This document shows positions 15,062 to 24,547 of a stretch of DNA of 45,945 nt, one piece after another (within the stretch, counting starts at the first letter, position 1; each line of letters opens with the position of its first letter). The stretch is from contig DJOQ01000028.1 of assembly GCA_002437245.1 (NCBI GenBank), positions 1 through 45,945 of the forward strand, read 5' to 3'. Source of the DNA: Ruminococcaceae bacterium UBA6434. Lineage in GTDB: Bacteria; Bacillota; Clostridia; Oscillospirales; Acutalibacteraceae. Under the pieces are notes generated by a model, which was not told where the DNA came from, did not search any database, and saw only the letters and a list, made by a program, of their open reading frames with translations. Position numbers and translations under genes: made by a program.

Positions 15062-16352
15062 CGAAAAAAAAGCAAACGTCAAAGGGCTTCGCAGTCTCCT
15101 TTACAACAATAAATTTGTTTTACTGCTGTCTGTAATTTTGGCATTCGGTATATGGATATGGGTATCAATCGAAAAAAGTCCCGAAGTTGAGGTTACGGTA
15201 TCCTCCGTTCCCGTAAAAATAGATATGGACAACAGCGTGCCCGCGCAGCTCAATCTTCAGATATTCGGCGACAATAATTACACAGTAGACATTACCGTCA
15301 AGGGTAAAAAATTCATTGTGTCGGCGCTCACCGCAGACGATTTTTCGGTTGTGGCGCAGACCAATTACGTCGATTCTGCGGGCAAAAAGAGCTTGCAGCT
15401 TAAAGCTACGTCCGATAAGTCCGACAATTTCGATATAGTGGGCCTTTCCAAAAACTATATCGAAGTGTATTTTGACACATATAAAGAAACAGAGATGGCG
15501 CTAAAGCCGTCAATCATCGCACCCGATAACAAAACCGTAACGGACGGTTGTATTCTCGGCAATATTGTATTTTCCAAAAACACGGTTATTGTCAGCGGTC
15601 CGTCCACCGAGGTTAATAAGGTAACGAGCGTTACCGCCGAAACGTCAATTTCCGCACCTCTTACGGCTACCACAACCGTAACCCCCGAGCTCAAACTCGT
15701 CGGTGCCTCGGCAGATGAGCTCTCAAACGTAAGCATACTTGAGGGCGACACGGCAATTACAATGACAATGCCCGTCTTAAAGCTTGTCGAATTGCCTACG
15801 ACCGTGACATTCAGAAACGCTCCGGCAAGCTACCTTGACGGCAATATAAACTTCTCGGTAAGTCCGTCGAGAATATCGGCGGCGGTACCCGTAGAAAAGG
15901 TCGATCAGATAACGTCACTGAGCATAGGCACGATTGACTTCTCGGAACTTGACGCAGGCTTTAATACCCTTAATTTCAAGGCTTCCGATATAACGGAATT
16001 TGTGATAACCGACCGGTCGATAAAGAATTTCAAAGTCAGCGTGAATATGTCCGGTATGACCTCCGGTACATTTTCGGTACCGGCGTCAAATATTACGATA
16101 ACAGGTCAGAAGCAGGGGTATAATTCGGTTATCACATCAAACGGAATAGACGGTGTAAAACTTATAGGTCCCGCCGACAGTATATCAAAAATAAATCCCG
16201 ATATGCTGTCTGTAAAGCTTGACCTTTCATCGCTTGACGTAAAAGAGGGCGAACAAAAAGTGCCCGTTATCATATCGGTAGCAGGTGACACTTCCGTCTG
16301 GGCTCACGGCACATATTATGTTACAATAAATTCGACTGCTTCCGAGCAGTAA
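15048..16352 (+). CDS. cdaR: CdaA regulatory protein CdaR (YbbR domains)
   Basis: A 434-residue membrane-anchored regulator of the diadenylate cyclase. A basic N-terminus is followed by one membrane helix (about 22-40, FVLLLSVILAFGIWIWVSI) and then an extracytoplasmic region of YbbR repeats, recognisable by recurrent V-KG, V-GP and PV-V patterns, about four in number. In characterised species CdaR binds CdaA and alters its activity from outside the membrane. The 14-base overlap with cdaA indicates coupled synthesis. No terminator follows; the lipoprotein gene begins 19 bases later after a GGGGG ribosome site. Confidence 0.9.
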   Translation: MSKNNEKKANVKGLRSLLYNNKFVLLLSVILAFGIWIWVSIEKSPEVEVTVSSVPVKIDMDNSVPAQLNLQIFGDNNYTVDITVKGKKFIVSALTADDFSVVAQTNYVDSAGKKSLQLKATSDKSDNFDIVGLSKNYIEVYFDTYKETEMALKPSIIAPDNKTVTDGCILGNIVFSKNTVIVSGPSTEVNKVTSVTAETSISAPLTATTTVTPELKLVGASADELSNVSILEGDTAITMTMPVLKLVELPTTVTFRNAPASYLDGNINFSVSPSRISAAVPVEKVDQITSLSIGTIDFSELDAGFNTLNFKASDITEFVITDRSIKNFKVSVNMSGMTSGTFSVPASNITITGQKQGYNSVITSNGIDGVKLIGPADSISKINPDMLSVKLDLSSLDVKEGEQKVPVIISVAGDTSVWAHGTYYVTINSTASEQ

Positions 16353-16371
16353 AAAAAGGGGGTAGGGATAT

Positions 16372-17709
16372 ATGAAAAAGAAATTATTTGCAATGCTTCT
16401 TCTGTGTCTTTGCCTCTGTCTGTCTTTAAGCGGATGCAATCTTACGCTCAAAGCGGTTGACAAAATGATGCACCCGCCTGCGCTTTCGGGCGAAAACGCA
16501 GGTATACAAAAGGCGTTTGAAAAAGCCGTAAACGATAAGAACCTCGTTATGAAAACCCCCACGACAGGCGATTATCGCTCGTCGTTTATCCTCTGTGATT
16601 TTGACGGAGACGGCGATGACGAGGCGATAGCGCTTTACAGCTATTCCACCGACGAAACCGCGGTGTATTTGCATTTCCTTGACTGCCGCGACGGCGAGTG
16701 GCGCTCTGTTGCCGACATTAAGGGTTCGGGAAGCGAAGTCTATAAAATAGATTTCTGCGATATGAATTCCGACGGTATAAGCGAGATAGTGGTCTGTTGG
16801 TCACTTTACGAGAGCCGCGGTAATAAAATAATGACGGTTTATGAGCCGGATAATTCTTCCGGCACTTTCGTTTTACGTTCCATTTTAACCGAAAACTATT
16901 CGCAGTCTATAACCTGTGACCTCGACGAGGACGGCAAGGCGGAAATTTTCAACGTCATAATAAGCTCCTCGTCGGATATAAACAAAACCTACGGCAGGCT
17001 GTTTAAAATGGACGGCAGCGGAAGTATATATCTTGCAGGCGAAACCGAGATGACTCCGGCTGTCGGCATATCTCTTTTAAAATGCGAGACCGGCAGCAAT
17101 CCTCATATATTTGTGGATTCGGTAATCAGTGATTCTGCGGTAATTACCGACGTAATCGGTCTTTACGACGGCAAGCCGATTTCGCTTCTGACGTCAGGCA
17201 ACTCTTCCGATTCGCCGCCGACGGAGCGCTCGTCAAAATTATCTTTTGCCGATATAGATAAAGACGGCAGATTTGAGATTCCCGTTTCTCTGCCGCTTCC
17301 GAATTCATATTCTGTAAGCGGCGACGATACAGAGCCGCTGTCCCTTACTGTCTGGTACGGGCTTGACGAAGGCTCGCTTTACGAAAAAAGCGAAATGCTG
17401 ATGTTGTATTCTTCGTCATATATGTTCACCTTTGATAAGAAGTGGGTGGGCACGGTGTGCGTTAAAAATGACATTCAGGAGCGTACAAGCACGTTTTATC
17501 TGTATGATTCCACGGCTCAAAAAAACGGAGCCGAGCTTTTCAGCGTGGTGACCGTGCCGAGCACCGATTGGCAGCACAAGCCCAAGGACGGTTATACCGT
17601 GATTTTTCAATCGTCATCGCTCACATATGCGGCAAAGATAACCGAAGTCGGTAAAAATATGAAGATAACCGAGGAATATATCAGGGAACATTCAAACGCA
17701 ATAGAATGA
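16372..17709 (+). CDS. Lipoprotein with four calcium-type aspartate loops
   Basis: A 445-residue predicted lipoprotein: signal peptide 1-21 with lipobox LSGC (Cys22), so it should be anchored on the outer face of the membrane. The mature part carries four DxDxDG-type loops, DFDGDGDDE, DMNSDGISE, DLDEDGKAE and DIDKDGRFE, spaced along the protein like the calcium loops of VCBS/FG-GAP beta-propeller blades. I do not recognise a named family. It lies between cdaR and a two-component system, only 12 bases before the response regulator, so it is probably in the same transcript and may be a sensory accessory. Calcium binding is inferred from the loops. Confidence 0.75.
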   Translation: MKKKLFAMLLLCLCLCLSLSGCNLTLKAVDKMMHPPALSGENAGIQKAFEKAVNDKNLVMKTPTTGDYRSSFILCDFDGDGDDEAIALYSYSTDETAVYLHFLDCRDGEWRSVADIKGSGSEVYKIDFCDMNSDGISEIVVCWSLYESRGNKIMTVYEPDNSSGTFVLRSILTENYSQSITCDLDEDGKAEIFNVIISSSSDINKTYGRLFKMDGSGSIYLAGETEMTPAVGISLLKCETGSNPHIFVDSVISDSAVITDVIGLYDGKPISLLTSGNSSDSPPTERSSKLSFADIDKDGRFEIPVSLPLPNSYSVSGDDTEPLSLTVWYGLDEGSLYEKSEMLMLYSSSYMFTFDKKWVGTVCVKNDIQERTSTFYLYDSTAQKNGAELFSVVTVPSTDWQHKPKDGYTVIFQSSSLTYAAKITEVGKNMKITEEYIREHSNAIE

Positions 17710-17721
17710 CCGGAGGTAAAA

Positions 17722-18429
17722 ATGAAAAAAGTTCTTATAGCCGAAGACGAAGCTTCGATTCGCGAATTTATAGTCATAAATTTAAAGCGAAGCGGTTATG
17801 ACGTTGTCGAGGCTGAAAACGGCGAGGAAGCAATAAATAAGTATGAGGAAGAAAACGGCGATATAGACGTTGCCGTGCTTGATATAATGATGCCGCTGAA
17901 AGACGGGCTTGAGGTGTGCAAATATCTCCGCGCCAAAAGCAGCAAAATAGGTATAATTATGCTTACCGCAAAAACACAGGAAATGGATAAGGTGACGGGG
18001 CTTTTGGTCGGCGCCGACGATTATGTCACAAAACCGTTTTCCCCGTCCGAGCTTATGGCGAGAGTTGACGCCGTATACAGGCGTGTGTCAATAATGAACG
18101 AAAACGAAAAAGCGGCGGTCAGAAATCCTGACCTTACAACAGTAGGCGATTTTTCGCTCGATTACCGCGACAGGCTCCTTTATAAAAACGGCAGTCCAAT
18201 AGAGCTTACGCAGATAGAGTTTCAGCTTCTTGACTATCTGTTTAAAAATCCCGACGTCACATTGTCGCGCACCGATATACTCAATAAGGTATGGGGCGAC
18301 GAATATTTTGTAGATGACAAAGTGGTGGACGTAAATATTCACAGGCTTCGCAACAAGGTAGAGGATGAGCCGACTCAGCCGAAGCATCTCGTAACCATTT
18401 GGGGCAGAGGCTATAAGTGGATAGAATAA
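17722..18429 (+). CDS. OmpR-family response regulator
   Basis: A 235-residue DNA-binding response regulator. The receiver domain (1-120) has the acidic pair Glu8-Asp9, the phospho-acceptor Asp54 (VLDIMMPLKDG), a conserved Thr (MLTAK) and the Lys of VTKPFSPSEL. The C-terminal winged helix (about 135-233) ends VVDVNIHRLRNKVEDEP and IWGRGYKWIE, typical of OmpR/PhoB regulators. It pairs with the histidine kinase 24 bases downstream. Its targets cannot be read from the window. The ribosome site CCGGAGGT is strong. Confidence 0.95.
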   Translation: MKKVLIAEDEASIREFIVINLKRSGYDVVEAENGEEAINKYEEENGDIDVAVLDIMMPLKDGLEVCKYLRAKSSKIGIIMLTAKTQEMDKVTGLLVGADDYVTKPFSPSELMARVDAVYRRVSIMNENEKAAVRNPDLTTVGDFSLDYRDRLLYKNGSPIELTQIEFQLLDYLFKNPDVTLSRTDILNKVWGDEYFVDDKVVDVNIHRLRNKVEDEPTQPKHLVTIWGRGYKWIE

Positions 18430-18453
18430 AAAGGTGAAAGGAGCGACAAAAAC

Positions 18454-19872
18454 GTGGCAAAAAAAAGCATAACCGCGCGCTGGGTTTTAAACACCCTGTG
18501 CGCCATAATATTTGTGCTTTTTTGCATAATCATAGTAGCCTCGGTTCTCTTTAAAGAGCAGTATTACGAGGCTGTGCGCGTAACGCTTGATTCAAGAGCC
18601 ACAAATGTCGTATTGTCGTATTTCAGCATTTCAAACGACAATTCCGACGATACCTTTAATCTCCGCGCCAAGCAGTTTGTTGAGGATTTCAGCGATAAAT
18701 CGGTTATGGAGGTTTGGGTAATAGACCGGAGCGGGAACGTCGTAGTATCTTCAAGCGGATTTTCGGTCGAAAACGAAAAGTATCCGGATTATGCCGAGGC
18801 GCGCATTTCCGATACGGGCAAGGCTACGTGGGTCGGCAGAATGAGCTCCGGCGAAAAGGTTATGGCACTTTCGTATATGCTCCCGTCCTCGGGTGATCAA
18901 AACTCGGGCGCCGTCAGATATATAATTTCTCTGTCGGATATTGATTCGCAGCTTATCAGGGTAATTCTTCTGATGTGCTTTATCGCTGTTGTTATTATAG
19001 CTTTTGTTACGGTATCGGGGCTTTTCTTTGTGCGTTCGATAGTAAGACCGGTTAAAAAGATAAACGAAACGGCAATAAAAATCGCCAAGGGTGACCTCAG
19101 CGCACGCATAGAGGATGCAGGCGGAGATGATGAGATAGGTCAGCTCTGTGAGTCCATAAATAATATGGCACACGAAATAAATGAGAGCGAACGAATGAAA
19201 AATGAGTTTATTTCAACCGTTTCACATGAGCTTCGCACTCCGCTGACTGCTATAAAAGGCTGGGGCGAGACAATACTCGAGGACCCGATAAAGGACGAGG
19301 CTCTTACAAAGCGCGGTCTGAATGTCATAATAAGCGAGTCGGAGCGGCTTACAAGTCTCGTTGAGGAGCTTCTCGATTTTTCAAGAATGGAAAACGGCAA
19401 TTTGACTATGCGTATGTCGTCAATGGACGTTTTGGCGGAGCTTGACGAAGCGGTATTCGTCTTTAAGGATCGTTCCGTGCGCGAGGGCAAAGAGCTTTTA
19501 TATAATGTTTCCGAGGTTCCGGCACCTATGACGGGCGACCCGAACCGCATTAAACAAGTGTTCGTAAACATACTTGACAATTCTTTTAAGTATACCGAAG
19601 CAGGCGGCACGATCAGCGTTACGGCAAAGGCGGAAAAAGGCTTTGTCACAATAACGATAGCCGATACCGGCTGCGGTATTCCCTCTGCGGATCTTCCGTA
19701 TGTCACAGAGAAGTTCTATAAAGCCAATGCGTCTGTCAGAGGCTCGGGTATAGGTCTTGCGGTGGTTAATGAAATTGTAAAAAGACACAACGGCACGCTC
19801 TCTCTTAACAGCATTGAGGGCAGGGGCACTACCGTGACCGTTGTGTTTCCGATACAGCAAACTCAGCAATAA
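18454..19872 (+). CDS. Sensor histidine kinase
   Basis: A 472-residue membrane histidine kinase. TM1 is about 10-33; an extracytoplasmic sensor domain (about 34-165, with DRSGNVVVSSSGF, like a single Cache/PAS fold) precedes TM2 (about 168-193). HAMP follows (VRPVKKINETA to about 245), then HisKA with phospho-accepting His258 (STVSHELRTPLTAIKG). The ATPase domain shows the N box (FVNILDNSFKYTE), G1 (DTGCGIP) and G2 (GSGIGLAVV). The start is GTG 18454 after AAAGGAGCG. It should phosphorylate the preceding regulator; the adjacent lipoprotein may modulate it. Confidence 0.95.
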   Translation: MAKKSITARWVLNTLCAIIFVLFCIIIVASVLFKEQYYEAVRVTLDSRATNVVLSYFSISNDNSDDTFNLRAKQFVEDFSDKSVMEVWVIDRSGNVVVSSSGFSVENEKYPDYAEARISDTGKATWVGRMSSGEKVMALSYMLPSSGDQNSGAVRYIISLSDIDSQLIRVILLMCFIAVVIIAFVTVSGLFFVRSIVRPVKKINETAIKIAKGDLSARIEDAGGDDEIGQLCESINNMAHEINESERMKNEFISTVSHELRTPLTAIKGWGETILEDPIKDEALTKRGLNVIISESERLTSLVEELLDFSRMENGNLTMRMSSMDVLAELDEAVFVFKDRSVREGKELLYNVSEVPAPMTGDPNRIKQVFVNILDNSFKYTEAGGTISVTAKAEKGFVTITIADTGCGIPSADLPYVTEKFYKANASVRGSGIGLAVVNEIVKRHNGTLSLNSIEGRGTTVTVVFPIQQTQQ

Positions 19873-19886
19873 AAAGGAGAATAATT

Positions 19887-20861
19887 TTGAGCGAAGAAGT
19901 CAGGAAATATCACAAAACCTCCGTGGGCGGTCAGGCTCTTATAGAGGGCGTAATGATGCGCGGACCGAAAGGCTCCGCCATGGCGGTAAGACTGCCGAAC
20001 GGAGAAATCGAAACAACATATAAAAATGTAAAGCCGTGGCGCGACAAGTGCAAATTCTTCGGTATTCCGATAATCAGAGGTATAGTCGGTTTCGTCGAAT
20101 CTCTTGTAACGGGCTACGGGTATCTTATGGAGTCGGCTGAAAAATCCACTCAGGGTTTTACCGAAGACGAGCAGGATATGTCAAAGTTCGACCGCTGGCT
20201 TAATGACCGTTTCGGACCCAAAATGATGAATGTCATAGGCGTTATTTCCTCCGTACTCGGCTTCGCTCTCGCATTCTTCCTGTTTATGTGGCTTCCGTCG
20301 TGGCTTATCGACTTTGTAACGGGCGGTCATCTTCAAAAATTTCATCCTCTCTTTGAGGGTATTGTAAGAATCATAATATTTGTTGCATATATGGCGATAG
20401 TTTCAAAAATGAAAGAAATTCATCGTGTGTTTATGTATCACGGCGCCGAGCACAAAACGATTTTCTGCTATGAGCACGGCTTACCCCTGACGGTTGAAAA
20501 TGTCAGAAAGCAGAGTCGCTTTCACCCTCGCTGCGGAACGAGCTTTATGTTTGTTATGATAATTTTGAGCATACTGCTCTCGTCTGCGCTTGTCCTCATT
20601 TTCCCGGGCTTGCAAAACGTCAACCGCGCGGTGTGGATTCTTGTAAAGCTGCTTGTTCTTCCGCTTGTTATGGGTATCGGCTATGAATTTATCAAATATG
20701 CAGGCAGGCACGATAATCTGTTTGTAAAAATTCTTTCCGCACCGGGTCTTTGGATGCAGCGAATAACAACGCAGGAACCCACAGATGATATTATAGAAGT
20801 CGGCATAGCGTCGCTCGAAGCCGTAATAACCGACAATCCCGAGGACGACGAAATAAAATGA
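19887..20861 (+). CDS. DUF1385 membrane protein (YqhQ-like)
   Basis: A 324-residue membrane protein of unknown biochemical function. It begins with the family block VGGQALIEGVMMRGPKG, has a central HGAEHKTIFCYEHG followed by RFHPRCGTSF, and contains about four membrane helices (around 110-135, 150-175, 215-245, 250-275). The conserved His, Glu and Cys residues suggest a metal site or metalloenzyme, an inference only. The start is TTG 19887, eight bases after AAAAGGAG. The stop overlaps the prmC start (ATGA); DUF1385-prmC adjacency is a common Firmicute arrangement, often with prfA next, which is absent here. Confidence 0.9.
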   Translation: MSEEVRKYHKTSVGGQALIEGVMMRGPKGSAMAVRLPNGEIETTYKNVKPWRDKCKFFGIPIIRGIVGFVESLVTGYGYLMESAEKSTQGFTEDEQDMSKFDRWLNDRFGPKMMNVIGVISSVLGFALAFFLFMWLPSWLIDFVTGGHLQKFHPLFEGIVRIIIFVAYMAIVSKMKEIHRVFMYHGAEHKTIFCYEHGLPLTVENVRKQSRFHPRCGTSFMFVMIILSILLSSALVLIFPGLQNVNRAVWILVKLLVLPLVMGIGYEFIKYAGRHDNLFVKILSAPGLWMQRITTQEPTDDIIEVGIASLEAVITDNPEDDEIK

Positions 20862-21694
20862 CGCTTATCGACGCGCTGAAAAATACCGAAAATACACTCA
20901 AAAGCGTCGGAATTGACGATTATCGTTTTGACAGCGAATGCCTTTTGATAAAAGCTGCGGCAAAAACGCTTATCGACGCGCTGTGCCACGGTGACGACGT
21001 TTTGCCCGAAAAAGACGCGGCGCTTCTTACAGAGCTTACAAAAAGGCGCGCTCTTGGCGAGCCTTTGCAATATATACTCGGTGAATGGGACTTTTGCGAA
21101 TTCACATTTAATGTCGGCAAGGGTGTGCTGATCCCGCGACCCGAAACCGAAATGCTTGCGGAAAACGCCGATTTGTTTCTGAAAAACCGTAAAAAAGCCG
21201 TCGTTTATGACCTTTGCTCGGGCAGCGGCTGTATAGGCATTACCGTCAAGAAACGCAATCCTCTCGCCGATGTCTATCTTGTGGAAAAATATCCCGAAGC
21301 GCTTTCATATCTTCGTAAAAACGCAGAGCGCTACGATTTTCCGAGTGAGAATATAATTGAGTGCGATGTGCTTTCGGGCTGTCCCGATTTACCGAGGGCG
21401 GATCTTATAATATCAAATCCACCGTATATAAAATCTGAGGAACTTCCCTCTTTGCAAAGAGAGGTTGGATTTGAGCCGAAAACGGCTCTTGACGGCGGAA
21501 AAGACGGTCTTTTGTTTTACAAAGCGATTTGCGACAAATGGCTCAAAAGCTGTAATAAGGGCGGCGAACTGCTCTTTGAATGCGGCGATTCTCAAGGCGA
21601 AAGTATCCGAGAAATATTTGACGGTAAAGTCTTTTTTTCGGAAATTCTCTATGATTTTAACAATATTGACAGGGTAGTCAAAATAATTGTATAA
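20858..21694 (+). CDS. prmC: Release factor glutamine methyltransferase PrmC
   Basis: A 278-residue SAM-dependent enzyme that methylates the GGQ glutamine of release factors 1 and 2, raising termination efficiency. The N-terminal helical domain (about 1-85) is followed by GVLIPRPETE, the SAM-binding DLCSGSGCIGIT, and the catalytic NPPY in LIISNPPYIKSEEL. It overlaps the DUF1385 gene by four bases. The release-factor gene itself is not in the window. Confidence 0.95.
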   Translation: MTLIDALKNTENTLKSVGIDDYRFDSECLLIKAAAKTLIDALCHGDDVLPEKDAALLTELTKRRALGEPLQYILGEWDFCEFTFNVGKGVLIPRPETEMLAENADLFLKNRKKAVVYDLCSGSGCIGITVKKRNPLADVYLVEKYPEALSYLRKNAERYDFPSENIIECDVLSGCPDLPRADLIISNPPYIKSEELPSLQREVGFEPKTALDGGKDGLLFYKAICDKWLKSCNKGGELLFECGDSQGESIREIFDGKVFFSEILYDFNNIDRVVKIIV

Positions 21695-21723
21695 TTACCT
21701 TTCTGCAAAAAGGAGAAAACCAA

Positions 21724-22398
21724 ATGCTGTTTAGTATTCTCAGAGGCGGCTATACGCCCATAGAAATATTGGTAAGTGTTTTTGCGCTTGCGTTTGTAAT
21801 ATTCTGCACTATGCCCGTGCACGAATATGCCCATGCGCTTGTTGCGACAAAGCTCGGCGACAATACGTCTCGTCTGGCTGGCAGACTCACATTAAATCCC
21901 ATGGCGCATATCGACTGGATAGGCGCGCTTATGATAATTCTTGTCGGATTCGGCTATGCAAAGCCCGTTCCGATAAATCCGAGAAACTTTAAAAATCCTA
22001 AAAAAGGTATGGCGCTCACAGCCGTTGCGGGTCCTATTGCCAATATTTTGATGGCGGTGGTGTTTTTGCTTTTGAAAAACATTTTCACCCTCTTCGGCTC
22101 CTCTGTTATTGTGCAGGCATTTATTCTGTTCTTCAGATTTGCCGCCACGATAAACGTAGGTTTGGCTGTGTTTAACCTTATCCCGATACCGCCCCTTGAC
22201 GGTTCGAGAATACTACAGCTTCTTATTCCCAATAAGTATTACTACAAATTTATGCGTTACGAGAGATATATAATTATAGCCGTATTTGTGCTTATCTTTT
22301 TAGGCGTGCTTGACAAACCACTGGCTTTTCTTGAAAACGCATTGTATTACGGACTTGATTACGTAATAGGATTCCCGTTCAGAGCATTATCTAAATAA
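21724..22398 (+). CDS. Site-2-protease-like M50 family membrane metallopeptidase
   Basis: A 224-residue multi-helix membrane protein. The zinc motif HEXXH is present as PVHEYAHALVA in the first helices, and the third ligand region NLIPIPPLDGSRIL (Asp of LDG) is present in the C-terminal half. This is the short, PDZ-free group of M50 proteases (YwhC-like), which cut substrates within the membrane; substrates are unknown. The ribosome site AAAGGAG is strong. It lies between prmC and scpA, with 12 bases to scpA, so it is likely transcribed with the segregation genes. Confidence 0.92.
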   Translation: MLFSILRGGYTPIEILVSVFALAFVIFCTMPVHEYAHALVATKLGDNTSRLAGRLTLNPMAHIDWIGALMIILVGFGYAKPVPINPRNFKNPKKGMALTAVAGPIANILMAVVFLLLKNIFTLFGSSVIVQAFILFFRFAATINVGLAVFNLIPIPPLDGSRILQLLIPNKYYYKFMRYERYIIIAVFVLIFLGVLDKPLAFLENALYYGLDYVIGFPFRALSK

Positions 22399-22409
22399 AG
22401 GACGTAAAA

Positions 22410-23150
22410 ATGGAACAAATATCATATAAGCTCGACGTGTTCGAGGGGCCTATGGACCTGCTTTTGAGCCTTATCGCCAAACACAAACTTAATATATATG
22501 ATATTCCGATAGTGGAGCTCGTCGACCAATATCTCGAATATGTCCGCCGTATGCAGGACGAAGATATGTATGTGGCAAGTGAATTTCTTGAAATGGCGGC
22601 GCGGCTCGTCTATTTAAAGACGGTTTCGCTTCTGCCTGTTCACGAGGAAGCGGACGAGCTTAAAAGAGAACTTACGGGCGAGCTTATCGAGTACCGCGAC
22701 TGCAAGCTTATGGCTGAAAAGCTGTCACAGCGTACCGACGGGTTTGACCATTTTGTACGCGAACCGATTAAATTAAAGACCGTCCCTACATATACAAGAG
22801 TCCATGACGGTGCAGAGCTGTTAAGAGCATATCTTTCCGCCGCAGGCAGAAAGCTTCGCAATCTTCCGCCTCCCATAGAGGCATTTCGCGAGATAGTGGC
22901 TAAAAAAATAGTATCGGTCGGTTCAAAAATCCGTTCTATATATAAAAAATTCGCAAGCGTCGGCAGCAAGAGAAGATTTACCGACCTTTTTTCGGACGCA
23001 CAGTCGCGCTCGGATATGGTGGCTACATTTCTTGCCGTGCTTGAGCTTGCTAAGGATAAAAAAGTTATGGTCAGCGGCGACGGAGGCGATATGAGCATAG
23101 AGCTTTTGTCGGCTGATTTCGGAGATACCGTTTCTGAGGAGTGGGAGTAA
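22410..23150 (+). CDS. scpA: Segregation and condensation protein A
   Basis: A 246-residue kleisin that bridges the Smc heads in the bacterial condensin. The N-terminal block KLDVFEGPMDLLLSLI and the following ASEFLEMAARLVYLKT are strongly conserved; the C-terminal winged-helix region is at about 190-246. Length is typical. The gene is followed after three bases by scpB, the usual pair. Smc itself is elsewhere. Confidence 0.96.
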   Translation: MEQISYKLDVFEGPMDLLLSLIAKHKLNIYDIPIVELVDQYLEYVRRMQDEDMYVASEFLEMAARLVYLKTVSLLPVHEEADELKRELTGELIEYRDCKLMAEKLSQRTDGFDHFVREPIKLKTVPTYTRVHDGAELLRAYLSAAGRKLRNLPPPIEAFREIVAKKIVSVGSKIRSIYKKFASVGSKRRFTDLFSDAQSRSDMVATFLAVLELAKDKKVMVSGDGGDMSIELLSADFGDTVSEEWE

Positions 23151-23153
23151 AAA

Positions 23154-23741
23154 ATGCCTGTAAACGCAAAAAATCTTACATCTGCCGCCGAGGCGGTTCT
23201 GTTTTCCGTGGGTGAACCTCTTGAAATTGGCAAGCTTGCCGAGGTGCTCTCAGTCGATGAGGAGACCTGCCGCAGAACGCTTCTTAATTTGTCCGCTTCT
23301 CTTGATGAGCGCTCAAGCGGCATATGTCTTTTAAAGCTCGGCGATAAATATCAGCTGTCGTCGCGAACCGAGTATGCCGACCTTATACGTTCGGTGCTTG
23401 AGGTCAAAAAGAACGCACCGCTTTCAAACGCTGCGTTTGAGGTGCTTGCCGTTATAGCATATAATCAACCCGTTACCAAGGCTTTTGTAGAGCAGGTGAG
23501 GGGCGTCGATTGCTCGGGCGTTATATCTACTCTCTGCCAAAAAAGGCTTATCGAAGAAAAGGGCAGACTTGAACTTCCGGGCAGACCGCTTGTGTACGGA
23601 ACCACCCCGGAATTTTTACGCTGTTTCGGCGTGGAATCTCTTGACGAATTGCCCGAACTCCCCAAAAATGAGCTTCCCGAGGAAGAAATTTCCGAAGAAA
23701 GTAAAAAAGTTGACAATTCCGACATAAATTCTCTTGAATAA
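23154..23741 (+). CDS. scpB: Segregation and condensation protein B
   Basis: A 195-residue partner of ScpA, a dimer of two winged helices that binds the kleisin centre. Recognisable blocks are AAEAVLFSVGEPLEIGKLAEVL, cut here to its pattern, then AFEVLAVIAYNQPVTK and LPGRPLVYGTTPEFLRCFG near residue 140-160. An acidic tail (about 165-195) ends the protein. It is three bases downstream of scpA with ribosome site GGGAG. A promoter for the next gene appears to lie across its stop. Confidence 0.95.
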   Translation: MPVNAKNLTSAAEAVLFSVGEPLEIGKLAEVLSVDEETCRRTLLNLSASLDERSSGICLLKLGDKYQLSSRTEYADLIRSVLEVKKNAPLSNAAFEVLAVIAYNQPVTKAFVEQVRGVDCSGVISTLCQKRLIEEKGRLELPGRPLVYGTTPEFLRCFGVESLDELPELPKNELPEEEISEESKKVDNSDINSLE

Positions 23742-23762
23742 TGATGCGTTTTTTTATATAAT
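23734..23762 (+). promoter_or_regulatory. Putative promoter across the end of scpB
   Basis: TTGAAT (23734-23739), exactly 17 bases, TATAAT (23757-23762). It would give a transcript starting near 23769 and reading DUF2953, ytfJ and possibly dacF. A second -35-like TTGACA sits at 23710-23715. Confidence 0.5.
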
Positions 23763-23830
23763 CTATTATAGTGTCTCGCATTATGCGCGGGGCAGGCAGT
23801 AAAATGCGAAGCGAAGGAGGTGCCCGTAGG

Positions 23831-24547
23831 TTGACAGCGCTGTACATAATACTCGGTATAATCGCTTTTATATGCCTTGTACTTTTGATAAAGGTCAGGA
23901 TAGATGCGGAATATATCGACGGCTTCAAACTCAGCGTAAGCTGGCTGTTTTTGCATTTCGGTATTTACCCGAAGGCAAAAAAAGAAAAAAAGCCTCCTAA
24001 GCCCAAAAAGGAAAAACCCGAAAAGGAAAAGAAGGAAACTCCCGAAGAGGAAAAACCCAAAAAGCCCAATATCTTTAAAACCTTCTATGAAAATCAGGGC
24101 ATGGACGGCGTAATAAAGCTTGTCAAGGATTCGGCAGACGCCGTAGGGCTTATGATGCGAAGCGTCAAAAAGCATTTTATAATTGAAGAACTGTATCTTT
24201 GGATAGTCGTTTCAAGTAACGGTGACGCCGCTCAGACCGCTCTTCAGTACGGCGAGATATGCGAGGACGTTTTCCCGGCTCTCGGATTTATCTGTTCCAA
24301 CTTAAAGGTAAAAAAATATGACGCAAGTGTTGAGCCTGACTTTATAGGCACATTCTCAAGCGCGCAGTTTAAAACGGCATTTTCATTGCGTCCGTTTTTC
24401 CTTGTCGGTGCGGGCATAAGGCTCGTATTCAGGCTGTTATTTAAGGTCGTACTCAAATTACTGCGGCAAAAGCCCAAAAAGGCTGTTGTCACAGACGGAG
24501 ATAATAAAACAGAAACTCAAAATATACAAGGTGGTGCTTCTAAATGA
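23831..24547 (+). CDS. DUF2953 protein (YtfI-like)
   Basis: A 238-residue membrane-anchored protein. One N-terminal helix (about 3-22, ALYIILGIIAFICLVLLIKV) is followed by a short beta region, a long Lys/Glu/Pro-rich linker (about 50-85, rich in KPPKPKKE), and a domain matching DUF2953 in pattern. In B. subtilis ytfI stands next to the sporulation gene ytfJ, as here. Function unknown. The start is TTG 23831, nine bases after AGGAGGT; a GTG at 23771 would run through that ribosome site. Its stop overlaps ytfJ by four bases. Confidence 0.8.
   Translation: MTALYIILGIIAFICLVLLIKVRIDAEYIDGFKLSVSWLFLHFGIYPKAKKEKKPPKPKKEKPEKEKKETPEEEKPKKPNIFKTFYENQGMDGVIKLVKDSADAVGLMMRSVKKHFIIEELYLWIVVSSNGDAAQTALQYGEICEDVFPALGFICSNLKVKKYDASVEPDFIGTFSSAQFKTAFSLRPFFLVGAGIRLVFRLLFKVVLKLLRQKPKKAVVTDGDNKTETQNIQGGASK

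Noticed and set aside
16335..16350. ACTGCT-TCCG-AGCAGT hairpin at the end of cdaR
   Set aside because: It is followed by an A-run, not T, on the plus strand, so it is not a plus-strand terminator; the downstream gene starts 20 bases later.
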